From Methanobacterium sp. UBA410 (GTDB taxonomy: Archaea > Methanobacteriota > Methanobacteria > Methanobacteriales > Methanobacteriaceae), in NCBI GenBank assembly GCA_002498385.1, contig DAHH01000003.1:1-64000 (forward strand): DNA of 64,000 nt, written 5' to 3'. A program made the translations under genes and the position numbers. Of this stretch, positions 30,368 through 41,770 are shown piece after piece; position 1 is the first letter of the stretch; every line of letters begins with the position of its first letter. The notes beneath the pieces were generated by a model. That model did not search any database. It saw only the letters and a program-made list of their open reading frames with translations, and was not told the DNA's origin.

Positions 30368-31231
30368 TTAACCCTTAGATCTTGGCCCTCCCTGAAGTCT
30401 GAAAACCGTTATTTCAGGGGGACAGTTAATTCTCAGCCAGAAAACGTTGGTTCCAAGACCCCTGTTGGTGTACTGAAGCATGTTCCCCACCTTATACATT
30501 CCAATTGGATACTTCTTGGAATTGTGTCCCTTAAATGGGGTTCCAAGACCCGGAATAACCATTTGTCCACCGTGTGAGTGTCCTGAAAGTTGTAAGCTGA
30601 ATCTCCCTGTTGCAGAACTTGTATCAGCAAAATCTGGTTCGTGCACAAGTAGTATGGCCGGGCCTTCACTTGGAAGCTTCTCAAGCACCAGGTCAAGATC
30701 CTGCTGGTTAAGTGTGACGCTGTCCACCCCTGCAATGTGCAACATGGCATCCCCGCGCTTGAGGGTGTAAACATCGTTGTTGAGGTTTATCACGTTGTTA
30801 TCTTCCATAACTTCAAGGATCTTCTCCGCTCCAATGATATGATCGTGGTTTCCAAGCACTGAAACAGTTGCATCCCGTGGTTTTAAATTCCTGAGGGATC
30901 TCAACATTTCCATGATAGGTTCGTTTGCAACGTAAGAAACAGAATCCCCAGTTATGGCCACAAGATCGGGCTTTTGCTGGTTTACAAGTTTTACAACCCC
31001 TTCAATACGTCTTTTAGACATCCACTGACCCATGTGAATGTCGCTTATATGCACTATACGGTAGCCATTGAATCTGGGATCAAGGTCCGGGATGGTTACC
31101 CTGACTGGCACCACCTCAAAGTCTCCTGGGTTGAAATCATGCAACCCAATTTTATCCCGAAATCCTGACATTGCAAGCTGCATTTTCTGTCTTAAAATCA
31201 GCGCCCTTGGATTTGAATATGTTTTACTCAT
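30368..31231 (-). CDS. Metallophosphoesterase
   Basis: A 287-residue calcineurin-like enzyme with the complete di-metal set: VHISDIHMG, AITGDSV, LGNHDHI, LVHEPDF and LSGHSHGGQ. The relatives closest in pattern are YkuE/YaeI-type membrane-lipid or nucleotide phosphoesterases. No clear signal peptide is present, though the N-terminus is basic. The tail contains LQYTNRGLGTN and a short Pro-rich end. It is probably co-transcribed with the holin-like phosphodiesterase downstream. Confidence 0.88.
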   Translation of the reverse strand: MSKTYSNPRALILRQKMQLAMSGFRDKIGLHDFNPGDFEVVPVRVTIPDLDPRFNGYRIVHISDIHMGQWMSKRRIEGVVKLVNQQKPDLVAITGDSVSYVANEPIMEMLRSLRNLKPRDATVSVLGNHDHIIGAEKILEVMEDNNVINLNNDVYTLKRGDAMLHIAGVDSVTLNQQDLDLVLEKLPSEGPAILLVHEPDFADTSSATGRFSLQLSGHSHGGQMVIPGLGTPFKGHNSKKYPIGMYKVGNMLQYTNRGLGTNVFWLRINCPPEITVFRLQGGPRSKG

Positions 31232-31829
31232 TTATGGTTTCTCATTTTCGTTTTATCACATGAAAGTTTCTCATTTCTGTTTTAGCCGATGCGGAATTAT
31301 TATTGGATTTTATAGATTGTATTAAGTTACCTCATAGATTTGGAAAGTTTTAGATTATAAAATTTATTTTATAGATATTAATTTTGTAGAATTACCTTAT
31401 AAAATCTAAAATTTTTATGCCTGGAATTTATAGAATTTTTATAAAATCTAAAATATGCCTAAGATCTTCAGAATTTAAAATAAAACAACAATTAAAAATT
31501 TTTTTATATATTTTCATAGATTATTTGATTTTTATTATATTTTTTATAATTTCTATAGATTTTTTAAGGTTTTTCCCATGCCCCTAGATTTTTCTCATTA
31601 AAAGTGTGAGTTTCCTTTTTTAATGATTTAAATGTGCATTCACCGTTTCATTCCTAAAAATATATTTTTATATTTGTTTTATTAAGAATATTGGGCCTTC
31701 TAAACCGTTAAATTTAAGTATTGATGCTTACATGTATTTATTTGGAGATAAAAATGAAGCACCATTTAAATTACAGTAAAAAAAGACCTGAATTACTATT
31801 TTGTTAGGAAAAATATTTAAAATTATCGG
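31232..31829. other. Long AT-rich gap without a gene
   Basis: Nothing beyond short repeats (TTATAAAATCTAAAAT twice near 31395-31450) and a 17-codon frame at 31754 (MKHHLNYSKKRPELLFC) preceded by GGAG. That mini-frame ends just before the insertion-sequence remnant and might be the head of a gene that the element destroyed. Confidence 0.4.
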
Positions 31830-32966
31830 TTCTCACAACTATTCGCTGCGAGTTTGCCGAACAAGTTCAGCAATTCCAGAAAATCAAAGACCATAATAAA
31901 GCCTCAAAAAGGTATTAAAAACATTAATATGATGATTTTATCAATCAAAATCATTTGAACAGCCATATTATTTAATACGACCGTTAAACTTGTTGTTCAA
32001 GAATTAAAAAGAGATAAAAAGTTGCGAAAATTCTTCAAAATCAATGCGGTTCCAGAGATCCATTCAGATCTCAGAATTCTTATCACGATTTTTATCTTTA
32101 TCATGATTTTATCAGGATTTAACTTTGATACGTACGTTAAAATCTTAAACAACATATTAATACAAATCAAACCACTTAAAAAGACATGGAAAACGGACAT
32201 TTATTGTTGATACCACACCTATAAACTTATAATTTACAATGCTAACCGCAAACATCGTTCTAAAAAAGAGTTAGAAAAACAAAATTTAAAATGGAGTTAC
32301 TCATCCTCTTATGGCTTTTATATAGGATTTAAAACAACTGTAGTCATTGAGCACCAATCTACAATGCCCGTTGCTATTATAATCCACTCTGGAGCACCCC
32401 CACACGATTCTAAAAAAATATTTTCAGGAAATCATGGAAAAACCTACGAAAACAGAGAATAATCCAAAAAAGAGCACACAAATAATACTCGACAAAGGAT
32501 ATATACAGCTACCAAAACTGCCAAATAGGCATTTCACGCCATAAAATCGTTCCTTTAATCCTTCCCAAAAGATAATTTCAAAATAAGAAAAAACTAAACA
32601 ACAAATCAACCCACCCTCTACAAATATTTAAGGATAAAAAAAGACTGCAACACAAGCTAAAAAAAACTATACAACACATTAAAAAAGATATTACTCAAAA
32701 AAAAATACAGAACTGGCAACACTACAAACCAGTACCTGATAAAATCGAAGACTTCTTCAAAATTATACAAAACAGAACTAAACCTGAAAAAAAATACACC
32801 TAATAACACACCAGCATCAGCCGAAAAAACCACCATACTAAACTGTATTCTTAACAGAACTCATCACAACACAAAACTACAACTCCAAAACAGCCCCACA
32901 AAAGCTCTCAAAAACCTAAAAAAAACTAAAACCCTAAATTTTGTTTATAAAAAAAATTTGTGAGAA
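31830..32966 (+). mobile_element. Decayed insertion sequence with DDE-type transposase remnant
   Basis: Inverted ends TTCTCACAA (31830-31838) and TTGTGAGAA (32958-32966) bound about 1.14 kb. Inside, the plus strand gives pieces of one transposase in several frames: KLRKFFKINAVPEI, then IYNANRKHRSKKELEKQN, WSYSSSYGFYIGFKTT and PVAIIIHSGAP, then IILDKGY, GISRHKIVPLIL, and QNWQHYKPV with a Lys/Asn-rich tail to about 32930. At least four frameshifts or stops break it. The IGFKTT and DKGY segments are those expected around DDE catalytic residues of IS4/IS5-like enzymes. Clear target-site duplications were not found. Confidence 0.75.
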
Positions 32967-32984
32967 GTTACTTTCATGTAATCC

Positions 32985-33257
32985 TCAATCTTCAAGCAAA
33001 CTTGTAAGGTAAACCATCATCTCGATCTCCTCACGTGCCACAAAATCATCGGGGTTGTTTTGAGCCTCTTCACTTCCAAATGGGAAATATTTCTTCTCAA
33101 AATAGTTTTTTATGTACAAATCCCCATTTTTTGAAGTTAATTCACCTTTTGCACGTTTTTCAAGCTTTTTTCGGGTTTCACTGTCAATTCCTGTCACCTT
33201 ATAGGTAACGTAGTATCCTGATTTTGATGGACCATAATCAACCACATTTACCCTCAT
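32985..33257 (-). CDS. Conserved small hypothetical protein
   Basis: A 90-residue acidic/basic soluble protein (MRVNVVDYGPSKSGYYVTYK, VTGIDSETRKKLEKRAKGEL). ATG at 33257 has GGTTT just upstream on its strand. I do not recognise a named family; the composition and start context look genuine. The insertion-sequence remnant lies 18 bases beyond its stop, so the element landed next to, not in, this gene. It is upstream-adjacent to a DUF192 gene on the same strand. Confidence 0.65.
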   Translation of the reverse strand: MRVNVVDYGPSKSGYYVTYKVTGIDSETRKKLEKRAKGELTSKNGDLYIKNYFEKKYFPFGSEEAQNNPDDFVAREEIEMMVYLTSLLED

Positions 33258-33394
33258 GGTTAAACCTCCATAGCCTAAAACTTATTTCCAGATCATTAAT
33301 ATTTCATTTCAGGATCATCAATACTTCAGATCAAGAGTCAGTTAAATTTTAACATCTGATCAAAGTTTAACTTGAACCAAGTTTAAGCATCAAC

Positions 33395-33778
33395 CTAAAC
33401 AGGTTCACACGTGAAGTCCAGTTCATCCCCTATCCCGGTGTTTGATGAGGTTACCGTGCCCTTCTCAAGTTCTATAACGTACCTTGCAGGGACCCTGGGT
33501 GTGTAGGTCTTCCATGGGTCTATTGAAATCACGTCAACCACCTTTTTATTGGCATCTGCAAAGATTATATCCAAGGGAATCTTCATGAAGAACATGTGAA
33601 TGCCCGAGCCGTACCTGCTCCTATTTTTTGGAAGTTTTAGTATCAAACCCCTTTCCAGATTCCCCCTGAACATCAACCCCATGAACCTTGACATGAAGCT
33701 GGATGCAAGATCTGCAAGGCCCAGCTCTTTTCCCCTGGTTTTATTCACTATAAGGTAACTCATTTTAGAATCAGGCAT
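33395..33778 (-). CDS. DUF192 family protein
   Basis: A 127-residue protein with the DUF192 core: [17 protein letters not shown], the invariant [13 protein letters not shown] and DVISIDPW, then YVIELEKGT. The family is widespread in archaea and bacteria and structurally known, but has no firm biochemical role. No signal peptide is seen, unlike many bacterial members. Starts are MPDSKMSYL at 33778 or the Met six codons on. Confidence 0.85.
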   Translation of the reverse strand: MPDSKMSYLIVNKTRGKELGLADLASSFMSRFMGLMFRGNLERGLILKLPKNRSRYGSGIHMFFMKIPLDIIFADANKKVVDVISIDPWKTYTPRVPARYVIELEKGTVTSSNTGIGDELDFTCEPV

Positions 33779-33936
33779 ATTATTTCTCCATTTTGTAGTT
33801 TACAGTTTTAATCAGCAAGCCAGATTAATATAAATGTATGAAACTATTATTTCATTATTATTTCATTAATTTTTCCAAACAAGGATCAATTTTTATATCA
33901 TCAGTTTCAAAAGCCATGTTAGATTACCCAAACATA

Positions 33937-33997
33937 GAGTTATGTACTATTTTAGTGAAGGTACACTAAAACATGCATGTTTGCCAAAACGTAACTC
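33937..33997. promoter_or_regulatory. Nested inverted repeats upstream of S-adenosylmethionine synthetase
   Basis: Three symmetric elements are stacked: outer GAGTTA (33937-33942) with TAACTC (33992-33997), inner TTTTAGTG (33950-33957) with CACTAAAA (33964-33971), and the perfect 12-base palindrome AACATGCATGTT (33970-33981). They end about 40 bases before the coding sequence, consistent with a repressor site or a structured leader controlling methionine/SAM metabolism. Confidence 0.45.
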
Positions 33998-34038
33998 ATA
34001 ATAACAATACACTAACTAAAAGTTTTGGAGGTTAGTTC

Positions 34039-35247
34039 ATGAGAAATATCATAGTTAAAGAGCTTATCCAGAAACCAATTGAAGAACAAGAAGTAGAGAT
34101 AGTAGAAAGGAAAGGTATTGGACACCCTGACAGTATAAGCGATGGAATAGCAGAATCTGTGAGCAGAGCCCTATGTAAGACTTACATGGAAAAATTTGAC
34201 GGTCACATAATGCACCACAACACAGATGAAGTGCAGATCACTGCAGGAGAATCAGACCCCCATTTCGGTGGAGGAGAAATAATAAGACCAATAGAAATAC
34301 TTCTGACAGGTAGGGGCGTTTCAGCGTATGATGGAACAAAAATAGGAATTGACAGAGTAGCCATAACCGCTGCCAAAGAATATTTGAAGGAAAATATCAT
34401 AAACCTGGACGTTGAAACCTCCACAGTGGTGGAGTGCAAGATAGGTCATGGATCAGGCGACCTTGTCGACGTTTTTAAGAGAAAGGGAATGCCTTCATCA
34501 AACGACACATCCTTCGGTGTGGGATACGCACCGTTTTCCGAGACTGAAAACATTGTTATGAAGGCAGAAAACCTCTTAAACTCCAAAAACTTCAAAAAAA
34601 AATATCCACAGGTTGGAGAAGACATAAAGGTAATGGGTTTAAGGGAAAACGAAAAAATAACCTTGACAGTTGCCTGCGCAATGGTATCTAAGTACGTGGA
34701 CGGTAAGGACACCTACCTGAACGTTAAAGATGAACTTAACGATATAATAACAGATCTTGCCCATAAAAACACCGAAAGGGAGATTCAAACCTTTATAAAC
34801 ACTGGAGACGACCCAACCTGCGATTCAGAGAAAGGATATTACCTCACTGTCACAGGAACCTCTGCAGAGATGGGAGACGACGGCTCCGTGGGTAGGGGAA
34901 ACAGGGCAAACGGCCTTATAACACCTAACAGACCAATGTCAATGGAGGCAACCTCCGGTAAAAACCCAATAAACCACGTTGGTAAAATATACAACCTTTT
35001 ATCAAACAAGATGGCAGCAAACATAGCCAAGGAAGTTGAAGGAGTAAAACAGGTCCATATAATGCTTCTAAGCCAGATAGGCAAACCTATAGATCAACCT
35101 AAGGCTGCAAGCGCCCAGCTCATCCTTGAAGACGGCTACAAAACGGAAACAGTCAACAGGGAAGTTGAAAGCGTCATGGATTCCTGGCTCCAGGATGTAG
35201 GTAAGATCACCGAAATGTTGGTTCAGGGAAAGATTGGAACTTTCTAA
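34039..35247 (+). CDS. mat: Archaeal S-adenosylmethionine synthetase
   Basis: The archaeal-type methionine adenosyltransferase, 402 residues, which makes SAM from methionine and ATP. Family hallmarks are [53 protein letters not shown] and [12 protein letters not shown]. It is unrelated in detail to bacterial MetK. ATG at 34039 follows GGAGGTTAGTTC. SAM is needed for methyltransferases and radical enzymes of cofactor synthesis. ileS and purL follow on the same strand but after promoter-sized gaps. Confidence 0.97.
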   Translation: MRNIIVKELIQKPIEEQEVEIVERKGIGHPDSISDGIAESVSRALCKTYMEKFDGHIMHHNTDEVQITAGESDPHFGGGEIIRPIEILLTGRGVSAYDGTKIGIDRVAITAAKEYLKENIINLDVETSTVVECKIGHGSGDLVDVFKRKGMPSSNDTSFGVGYAPFSETENIVMKAENLLNSKNFKKKYPQVGEDIKVMGLRENEKITLTVACAMVSKYVDGKDTYLNVKDELNDIITDLAHKNTEREIQTFINTGDDPTCDSEKGYYLTVTGTSAEMGDDGSVGRGNRANGLITPNRPMSMEATSGKNPINHVGKIYNLLSNKMAANIAKEVEGVKQVHIMLLSQIGKPIDQPKAASAQLILEDGYKTETVNREVESVMDSWLQDVGKITEMLVQGKIGTF

Positions 35248-35546
35248 TTTGATCCTTATTTTTAAGGTCAACCTTCTTTTTTAAGTTTTTAGAATTTAAG
35301 GATGGAATTTAAGGATAAAAGGGAATTTTCTTAATGGCTTCTTAATAGCTGTTTTAATAATAAACGTTTTAAAGGTTAAAAAGAAGTTTTATTTGTAAAA
35401 ACCCTGAAAACCACTGAATTTTATTTTTTTTTAATGATCTTCATCTTTAACATCTTCCAATCCATCCAGATTAAATTGTTTTATACAGCAAAGAACAAAG
35501 CTTAGATATGAATTAACACCAACATAATGATCATAGGAGATTAAAA

Positions 35547-38500
35547 ATGCCAATAGAAAAAGCTGAGGGGGCATATAAATCAAGGGACATCGAGGAAAAG
35601 ATCCAGAAGTTCTGGAACAACGAGGAAATATACGAAAAAACCAAGAAAATGCGGGAGAAAAAGCCCAGATACTCATTCCTTGACGGTCCACCTTACTGCA
35701 GCGGAAAGATACACCTGGGAACGGCATGGAACAAGGTAATTAAAGACACTTATCTGCGTTACAAGAGCATGTCCGGTTTCAACATCAGAAGACAGGCCGG
35801 ATGGGACACCCATGGACTCCCAATCGAACACAAGGTTGAGGGCCTGCTTGGACTCAAGAGTAAAAAGGAAATAGAAACACGTATAGGTATTGAAAACTTC
35901 GTATCCAAGTGTAAAGAGTTTGCAATTGAAAACAAAGGTTTAATGACAGACCAGTTTAAGATGCTCGGTATCTGGATGGACTGGGACAACCCATACGTAA
36001 CCTACGACACCAAGTACATGGAATCATGCTGGTGGACCCTCAAAAGGGCACACGAACAGGATCTGCTTTTAAGGGACAAAAGAGTTATTACATGGTGTCC
36101 GCACTGCGAAACAGCCCTTGCAATGGCAGAGATAGACTACGACAACAAGGAAGACCCCTCAATCTACGTTAAGTTCCCACTGAAAAAACAGGTTGAGGGC
36201 TGCAGCAGCTACGTTCTGGTATGGACAACCACACCATGGACGCTTCCAGCCAACATGGCAATCTGTGTGCATCCAGAATTCGATTATGCCTACATAAAAG
36301 TCAAAGATGAAGTTTATCTAATGGCAGAAGCCCTTATTTCATCCATATTTGAGGATGATGAATACGAGATCCTCAAAATTGTTAAAGGATCAGAACTTGA
36401 AGGTCTGGAGTACAAACATCCACTTTTAGATGAAGTACCGGCTCAAAAAGAATTCAAACACGTTTTACTGCCAGGTGAACATGTAACCCTCACGGAGGGT
36501 ACAGGCTGCGTTCACACAGCACCAGGACACGGTCCTGACGACTTTGAAATAGGTAAAAAGTACGATTTAAACGTTTTCTGCCCCGTGGATGAGGCAGGAC
36601 TGTTCACTGATGAGGCAGGAAAGTACCTTGGTCAGTTCGTGAAATCTGCTGACCCCAACATAATCGAGGACCTGAAATCCCACGGCTTACTCTTCAAGGC
36701 CGGCACGATAAACCACCGCTACGGTTTCTGCTGGAGGTGTAAAAGTCCAATAATTTACCTTGCAACCAAACAGTGGTTTATAAAGGTTACAGCCATCAAG
36801 GATAAGATGCTTGAAGAGCTTGACAAGGTGGAGTGGATTCCATCCTGGGCCGGTGAAAGCCGTTTCCGAAATTGGATAGAAAACGCCAAGGACTGGACAA
36901 TATCAAGACAGCGCTACTGGGGAATACCAATTCCAATCTGGGTCTGCCAGGACTGCGGTGAAATAACTGTGATTGGCTCCCTGGACGAACTTCGGGAACG
37001 TGCAGTTGACGGTGAACTCAAGGGAGATTTCATACACAGGCCCCATGTCGATGAAATAACGTTGAGGTGCAGTTGCGGTGGGGACATGAAACGAACTCCT
37101 GACGTTCTGGACGTCTGGATAGACTCCGGAGTTGCAGGATGGGCTGCACTTCACTACCCCCACGAGAAGGATGCTTTCAACGAATGGTACCCCTACGACT
37201 TCATAACAGAGGGGCACGATCAGACACGTGGATGGTTCTACTCACAACTCGGCTGCGGCGTGATATCCCATGGAAGCGTTCCCTACAAGAAGGTTTTGAT
37301 GCACGGTTTCACCCTGGATGAGGAGGGGAAGAAGATGAGCAAATCCCTTGGCAACGTTGTCAGCCCAGAGGAAGTTGTTGAAAAATACGGAGCCGACGTC
37401 CTGAGGTTCTACCTGCTCTGGGGAAACAAACCATGGGAGGACCTTAAGTTCAACTGGGACGAGGTTAAAAATGTTAACAAGATGTTCAACATCTTATGGA
37501 ACGTTTATGTCTTCACAACAACCTACATGTCAATAGACAACTTCAACCCAACGCTTTACAGGGAAGATGACCTTAAACTGCGTGAAGAGGACCGCTGGAT
37601 AACCTCCCGTGCCAACTCTCTCGCAAAGGACGTTACAGAGGCACTTGATGCCCTCTACTTCCACAAGGCAACCAGGGCCATTAACAACTTCATACTCGAA
37701 GATCTGAGCCGGTGGTACGTGAGGCTCATAAGGAGCAGGACCTGGATTGAGAAGGATAATCCTGACAAACTTGGAGCATACTACACCCTTTACAACGCCA
37801 TAAAAATGCTCATAAAGGTAATGGCACCTATAGCACCCCACATAAGTGAGGAAATCTACCAGAACATGGTCAAAGGTGTTGAAGAGGATGCACCGGAAAG
37901 CGTGCACATGATGGATTGGGGTTTCAACCCCGAGCTTGTGGATGAAGAACTTGAGTCCAACATGGATGTTGTGCGTGAGATCATTGAAGCCTGTGCAAGG
38001 GCACGTGACACTGCCCAATACAAGTTAAGGTGGCCCGTAAGTGATATAAAAATTGTCTCAGAGGATGAAAATGTCTTCAAAGCAGCCCAATCCCTCAGAG
38101 ATGTTATAATGGATGAGGCCAACACCAAGGATCTCATCTTTTCACACGAATTTAAGGATGTGAAGATCAATGCAGCCCCCAACATGAAAACTCTGGGCCC
38201 AAGGCTGCGTGGAGACGTGCCAAAGGTTGCAGCAAAACTTGCAGAAGCTGATGGCGCAGTTATAATGGAAAAATTCGAATCCGAGGGAGTTTACAATGTG
38301 GAACTGGCCGATAAAACCATTGAAATTTCACCTGAAGATGTTGTGTTTGAAACAGAGCTTCCAGAAAATATTGAAAGTGCAGAATTCAATGGTGGAAACA
38401 TATTCATAAACACGGAGCTTACAGAGGAAATACTCTCAGAGGCAATGGCCCGAGAACTCATAAGAAGGGTTCAGGACATGAGAAAAGACCTCGACCTTGA

Positions 38501-38690
38501 CGTGGAAGCCAACATTGAGGTGGCTGTTGACTGCAGTCCCAAGTTCCGCGGTTTGATTGAAAACTTCGTGGAGTTCATCTCACACGAGGTGAGGGCAGAT
38601 AAATTTGTATTTGGAATTGAAAACGAGGATTACACCAAAAAATGGAAGATAGAATCTGAAGATGTTACAGTGAACATCAAACAGTCCTAA
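35547..38690 (+). CDS. ileS: Isoleucyl-tRNA synthetase
   Basis: A class I aminoacyl-tRNA synthetase of 1047 residues, the size of the archaeal/eukaryotic form. HIGH appears as HLGT in [15 protein letters not shown] and KMSKS is exact in [10 protein letters not shown]. The editing domain ([25 protein letters not shown]) and a zinc-binding pair (CWRC, and later CQDC/CSC) are present. ATG follows GGAGATTAAAA. It charges tRNA-Ile. No frameshift or odd residue is visible. Confidence 0.98.
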   Translation: MPIEKAEGAYKSRDIEEKIQKFWNNEEIYEKTKKMREKKPRYSFLDGPPYCSGKIHLGTAWNKVIKDTYLRYKSMSGFNIRRQAGWDTHGLPIEHKVEGLLGLKSKKEIETRIGIENFVSKCKEFAIENKGLMTDQFKMLGIWMDWDNPYVTYDTKYMESCWWTLKRAHEQDLLLRDKRVITWCPHCETALAMAEIDYDNKEDPSIYVKFPLKKQVEGCSSYVLVWTTTPWTLPANMAICVHPEFDYAYIKVKDEVYLMAEALISSIFEDDEYEILKIVKGSELEGLEYKHPLLDEVPAQKEFKHVLLPGEHVTLTEGTGCVHTAPGHGPDDFEIGKKYDLNVFCPVDEAGLFTDEAGKYLGQFVKSADPNIIEDLKSHGLLFKAGTINHRYGFCWRCKSPIIYLATKQWFIKVTAIKDKMLEELDKVEWIPSWAGESRFRNWIENAKDWTISRQRYWGIPIPIWVCQDCGEITVIGSLDELRERAVDGELKGDFIHRPHVDEITLRCSCGGDMKRTPDVLDVWIDSGVAGWAALHYPHEKDAFNEWYPYDFITEGHDQTRGWFYSQLGCGVISHGSVPYKKVLMHGFTLDEEGKKMSKSLGNVVSPEEVVEKYGADVLRFYLLWGNKPWEDLKFNWDEVKNVNKMFNILWNVYVFTTTYMSIDNFNPTLYREDDLKLREEDRWITSRANSLAKDVTEALDALYFHKATRAINNFILEDLSRWYVRLIRSRTWIEKDNPDKLGAYYTLYNAIKMLIKVMAPIAPHISEEIYQNMVKGVEEDAPESVHMMDWGFNPELVDEELESNMDVVREIIEACARARDTAQYKLRWPVSDIKIVSEDENVFKAAQSLRDVIMDEANTKDLIFSHEFKDVKINAAPNMKTLGPRLRGDVPKVAAKLAEADGAVIMEKFESEGVYNVELADKTIEISPEDVVFETELPENIESAEFNGGNIFINTELTEEILSEAMARELIRRVQDMRKDLDLDVEANIEVAVDCSPKFRGLIENFVEFISHEVRADKFVFGIENEDYTKKWKIESEDVTVNIKQS

Positions 38691-38822
38691 AAATACCAAT
38701 ATAAAAGTTTTTAACCAACTTTAAACCCGTAAAACTAAACAAATTGTAGAATAATATTGTTATTAAAATTGCAGAGTTAAGTTGCAAACTTATTCCAGAT
38801 CTTGCTGGACGATGGTGATAGA

Positions 38823-40988
38823 ATGGCTTTAACAAACAAAGAACATGAATACGTTAAAAAGGAACTTGGAAGAGAGCCCAACTCCCTAGAATATGGGATG
38901 CTGGATATAATGTTCTCAGAACACTGCTCCTACAAGAGCAGTCGCCCAGTGCTTAGATTATTCCCAAATAAGGGAGAAAGGGTGATAATGGGGCCTGGAG
39001 ATGATGCAGGAATTGTTGAACTTACAGATGAGCTTGCTCTGGTCATTGGAATGGAAAGTCACAACCATCCATCAGCAATCGAACCCTACGGTGGTGCAGG
39101 AACTGGAATCGGAGGAATCATCAGGGATATAATATCCATGGGTGCCAGACCAGTGGCTCTCCTTGATTCATTGAGCTTTGGACACCTTGAAGATCCAAAA
39201 TCAAGGTACCTCTTTGAACACGTGGTTAAAGGAATATCAGATTATGGTAACAGGGTTGGAATACCAACGGTTGGTGGGGAAGTTGAATTCGATGAAAACT
39301 TCAAATCTAACCCACTTGTCAACGTAGTATGTATAGGATTGGTACCAAAAGATGCAATAGTCAAGGGGATAGCCCCAAATATTGGAGATATCTTCGTTTT
39401 AATGGGTGGAAGAACTGGACGTGATGGAATACATGGGGTTACATTTGCATCTGAAGAACTTACAACTGCATCCGAAATAGAGGACAGGCCAGCAGTCCAG
39501 GTTGGGGATCCCTTCACCAAGAAACAGGTCATGGAGGCCACCTTCGAGGCCCTCGAAAAGATAGACGTTCAGGGACTTAAAGACCTTGGAGGGGGAGGAT
39601 TAACCTGTTGCATCTCAGAAATGGCTGCAAAAAGTGAAAACGGGGCAGAAGTTGAGATTACGAGTATACCTCTTCGTGAAGAAGGAATGACACCCTACGA
39701 GATAATGCTTTCAGAATCCCAGGAAAGAATGGTGTTCGTTGTCCACCCTGAAGATGTGGACCGCCTCATGGCCATATTTGAGAAGTACGAACTTCCTGCA
39801 GCCCCAGTTGGAAAGGTCACGGACACTGGAAGGTTTGTGATGATGCAGAACGGAGAGGTTATCTCGGATTTGCCATGCGAACTACTCTCAGATCCGCCTG
39901 TAATCGAAAGAGAAGCCAGAAAACCTGAAGAAACTCATGAACCTGTTGAATTTGAAGAGGTTGACCCAAAGGAGGCCCTCCTGAACTTACTTTCCTCACA
40001 GAACATTGCAAGCAAAAAATGGGTTTACAGTCAGTACGACCATGAGGTTCAGGTAAGAACCGTTGTTAAACCAGGAGATGACGCTGCAGTAATGCGTGTT
40101 GATGATGAGAAGGCATTTGCAGTCACATCAGACTGCAACAGCATACACACCAAGCTCGACCCCTACCATGGAGGTGCAGGCTCAGTTGCAGAGGCCATAA
40201 GAAACGTTGTAAGCATGGGAGCAGAGCCCATATGCATAGCAGACTGTCTTAACTTCGGAAACCCAGAAAAACCAGAGGTATTCTGGCAGTTTAAAGAGTG
40301 CATCAGGGGAATGTCCGACGTTGCCAAACGCTTCAACACCCCAGTTGTAAGTGGTAACGTAAGCTTTTACAACGAAACAGAAGGTGTAACAGTCAACCCT
40401 TCACCAGTTGTGGGCGTTGCAGGACTCATGGATTTAAAAGACATTAAAACATCAGATTTTAAGGATAAAGGTAATAAAATCGTGGTCATTGGAAAGACAC
40501 GTCCTGAACTTGGTGGATCCGAGTATCAAAGGGCTGTTTATGATGTTGTACAGGGAAAACCACCAGAAGTTCTGTTAGATGAGGAGTACCAATCTGCAAA
40601 GGCAGTGCTTGAACTTATTAGGGGAGACTTTGGAGTAACAGCTGTTCATGACTGCTCTGCAGGAGGTCTGGGAGTTGCAATCTCTGAAATGGCAATTTCA
40701 GGGAACATTGGGGCTACCGTGGACCTTTCAAGGGTTCCATCCCCTGCTGGAATGACCCCATCTGAAATCCTATTTTCAGAATCCCATGGAAGGTACGTTC
40801 TAACTGTTCGAGAAGATGCTGCTGAGGAATTGCTCATGAAACTGAAGGGTGAAGTTCCTGCTGCAGTCGTTGGCAAAGTTGGTGGAGAATCCCTCATATT
40901 TAAAGATGCAGAAAAAGATGTCATGGCTCCGGAACTTGAAGCGATTGAAAAATCTTACTATGGAGTTATAGAAAAATTCATGGCATGA
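38823..40988 (+). CDS. purL: Phosphoribosylformylglycinamidine synthase subunit II
   Basis: The ATPase subunit of FGAM synthase in purine synthesis, about 721 residues, the small archaeal and Gram-positive form that works with PurQ and PurS. Two AIR-synthase-like halves are visible: [33 protein letters not shown] and [10 protein letters not shown] in the first, and [23 protein letters not shown] and [11 protein letters not shown] in the second. ATG at 38823 with GGTGAT upstream is preferred over a TTG 21 bases earlier. The stop of purL is followed after four bases by the next start. Confidence 0.95.
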   Translation: MALTNKEHEYVKKELGREPNSLEYGMLDIMFSEHCSYKSSRPVLRLFPNKGERVIMGPGDDAGIVELTDELALVIGMESHNHPSAIEPYGGAGTGIGGIIRDIISMGARPVALLDSLSFGHLEDPKSRYLFEHVVKGISDYGNRVGIPTVGGEVEFDENFKSNPLVNVVCIGLVPKDAIVKGIAPNIGDIFVLMGGRTGRDGIHGVTFASEELTTASEIEDRPAVQVGDPFTKKQVMEATFEALEKIDVQGLKDLGGGGLTCCISEMAAKSENGAEVEITSIPLREEGMTPYEIMLSESQERMVFVVHPEDVDRLMAIFEKYELPAAPVGKVTDTGRFVMMQNGEVISDLPCELLSDPPVIEREARKPEETHEPVEFEEVDPKEALLNLLSSQNIASKKWVYSQYDHEVQVRTVVKPGDDAAVMRVDDEKAFAVTSDCNSIHTKLDPYHGGAGSVAEAIRNVVSMGAEPICIADCLNFGNPEKPEVFWQFKECIRGMSDVAKRFNTPVVSGNVSFYNETEGVTVNPSPVVGVAGLMDLKDIKTSDFKDKGNKIVVIGKTRPELGGSEYQRAVYDVVQGKPPEVLLDEEYQSAKAVLELIRGDFGVTAVHDCSAGGLGVAISEMAISGNIGATVDLSRVPSPAGMTPSEILFSESHGRYVLTVREDAAEELLMKLKGEVPAAVVGKVGGESLIFKDAEKDVMAPELEAIEKSYYGVIEKFMA

Positions 40989-40992
40989 TGTT

Positions 40993-41553
40993 ATGAATAA
41001 AGAAGTATGGAGGCAGCTCATTCATGCATCGGGAGTTTTCATAGTTATCCTGGGAATGTTCATCAAACCAGAGACCTTAATACTCCTGTGCATTGGACTG
41101 GTGGTTTTTGCAGAGGCACTGTTTCGTGTTGACAAGCACCACCATGTACCCCTGCTTTCAACAATTTTAAGAACCTGTAAACGGGACGATGATGAAAAAG
41201 GTTTTATATACTTCTTTTTGGGGATTTTAGTAACCATTTACATCTTTAAATTCAACATGGCAATTGCAAATGCTGCAATACTTATCCTACTTTTTGGAGA
41301 CTCAGTTTCAACTCTAGTTGGAAGGAGGTTCGGAAGACACACCCTCCCATTCCAGAATCAGAAGACATTTGAGGGGAGCCTTGCATTTCTTGTGGTTGGA
41401 TTTCTAATGGCAGTTACACAGGTCCCAGTTGAAGCTGCACTGATCGGAACCTTCTTGGGCATGTTAACAGAGGCCTACAGTCCAATAGACGACAACATCC
41501 CGGTTCCAATTGTCTCTGCCACGGCAATAACTCTTCTTATGTACTGGATTTGA
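40993..41553 (+). CDS. Polyprenol/dolichol kinase-like membrane protein
   Basis: A 186-residue membrane protein with about six helices, beginning four bases after purL, so translation is probably coupled. The signature LLFGDSVSTLVGRRFGRH followed by KTFEGSLAFLVVGF is that of the CTP-dependent dolichol-kinase/phosphatidate cytidylyltransferase-like family. Likely reaction: phosphorylation of a polyprenol or isoprenoid lipid with CTP, which would feed glycan-carrier recycling. Coupling to purL seems a matter of transcription, not pathway. Confidence 0.75.
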   Translation: MNKEVWRQLIHASGVFIVILGMFIKPETLILLCIGLVVFAEALFRVDKHHHVPLLSTILRTCKRDDDEKGFIYFFLGILVTIYIFKFNMAIANAAILILLFGDSVSTLVGRRFGRHTLPFQNQKTFEGSLAFLVVGFLMAVTQVPVEAALIGTFLGMLTEAYSPIDDNIPVPIVSATAITLLMYWI

Positions 41554-41770
41554 TTATCAGCGCTGGACACTTCTACTTTTATTAATTATTAAAATTTTGA
41601 TTAGAAATTGTGGAATTGTACCTATAAATTGTACTTTATCAAATTATTTAGCTAAAAAGATAAAGTGAGGATAAAAAATGGTCTTTTTTGAATGTTTTAT
41701 AAAAAAACTCCTTATTTTCAAAAAAATAAAAAAAATATTTTGAAATTTTTTCCTCCAAAAAATTATTCCC

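Noticed and set aside
37530..38018. 162-codon minus-strand frame inside ileS
   Set aside because: Shadow of the intact isoleucyl-tRNA synthetase; composition follows the antisense of real codons.
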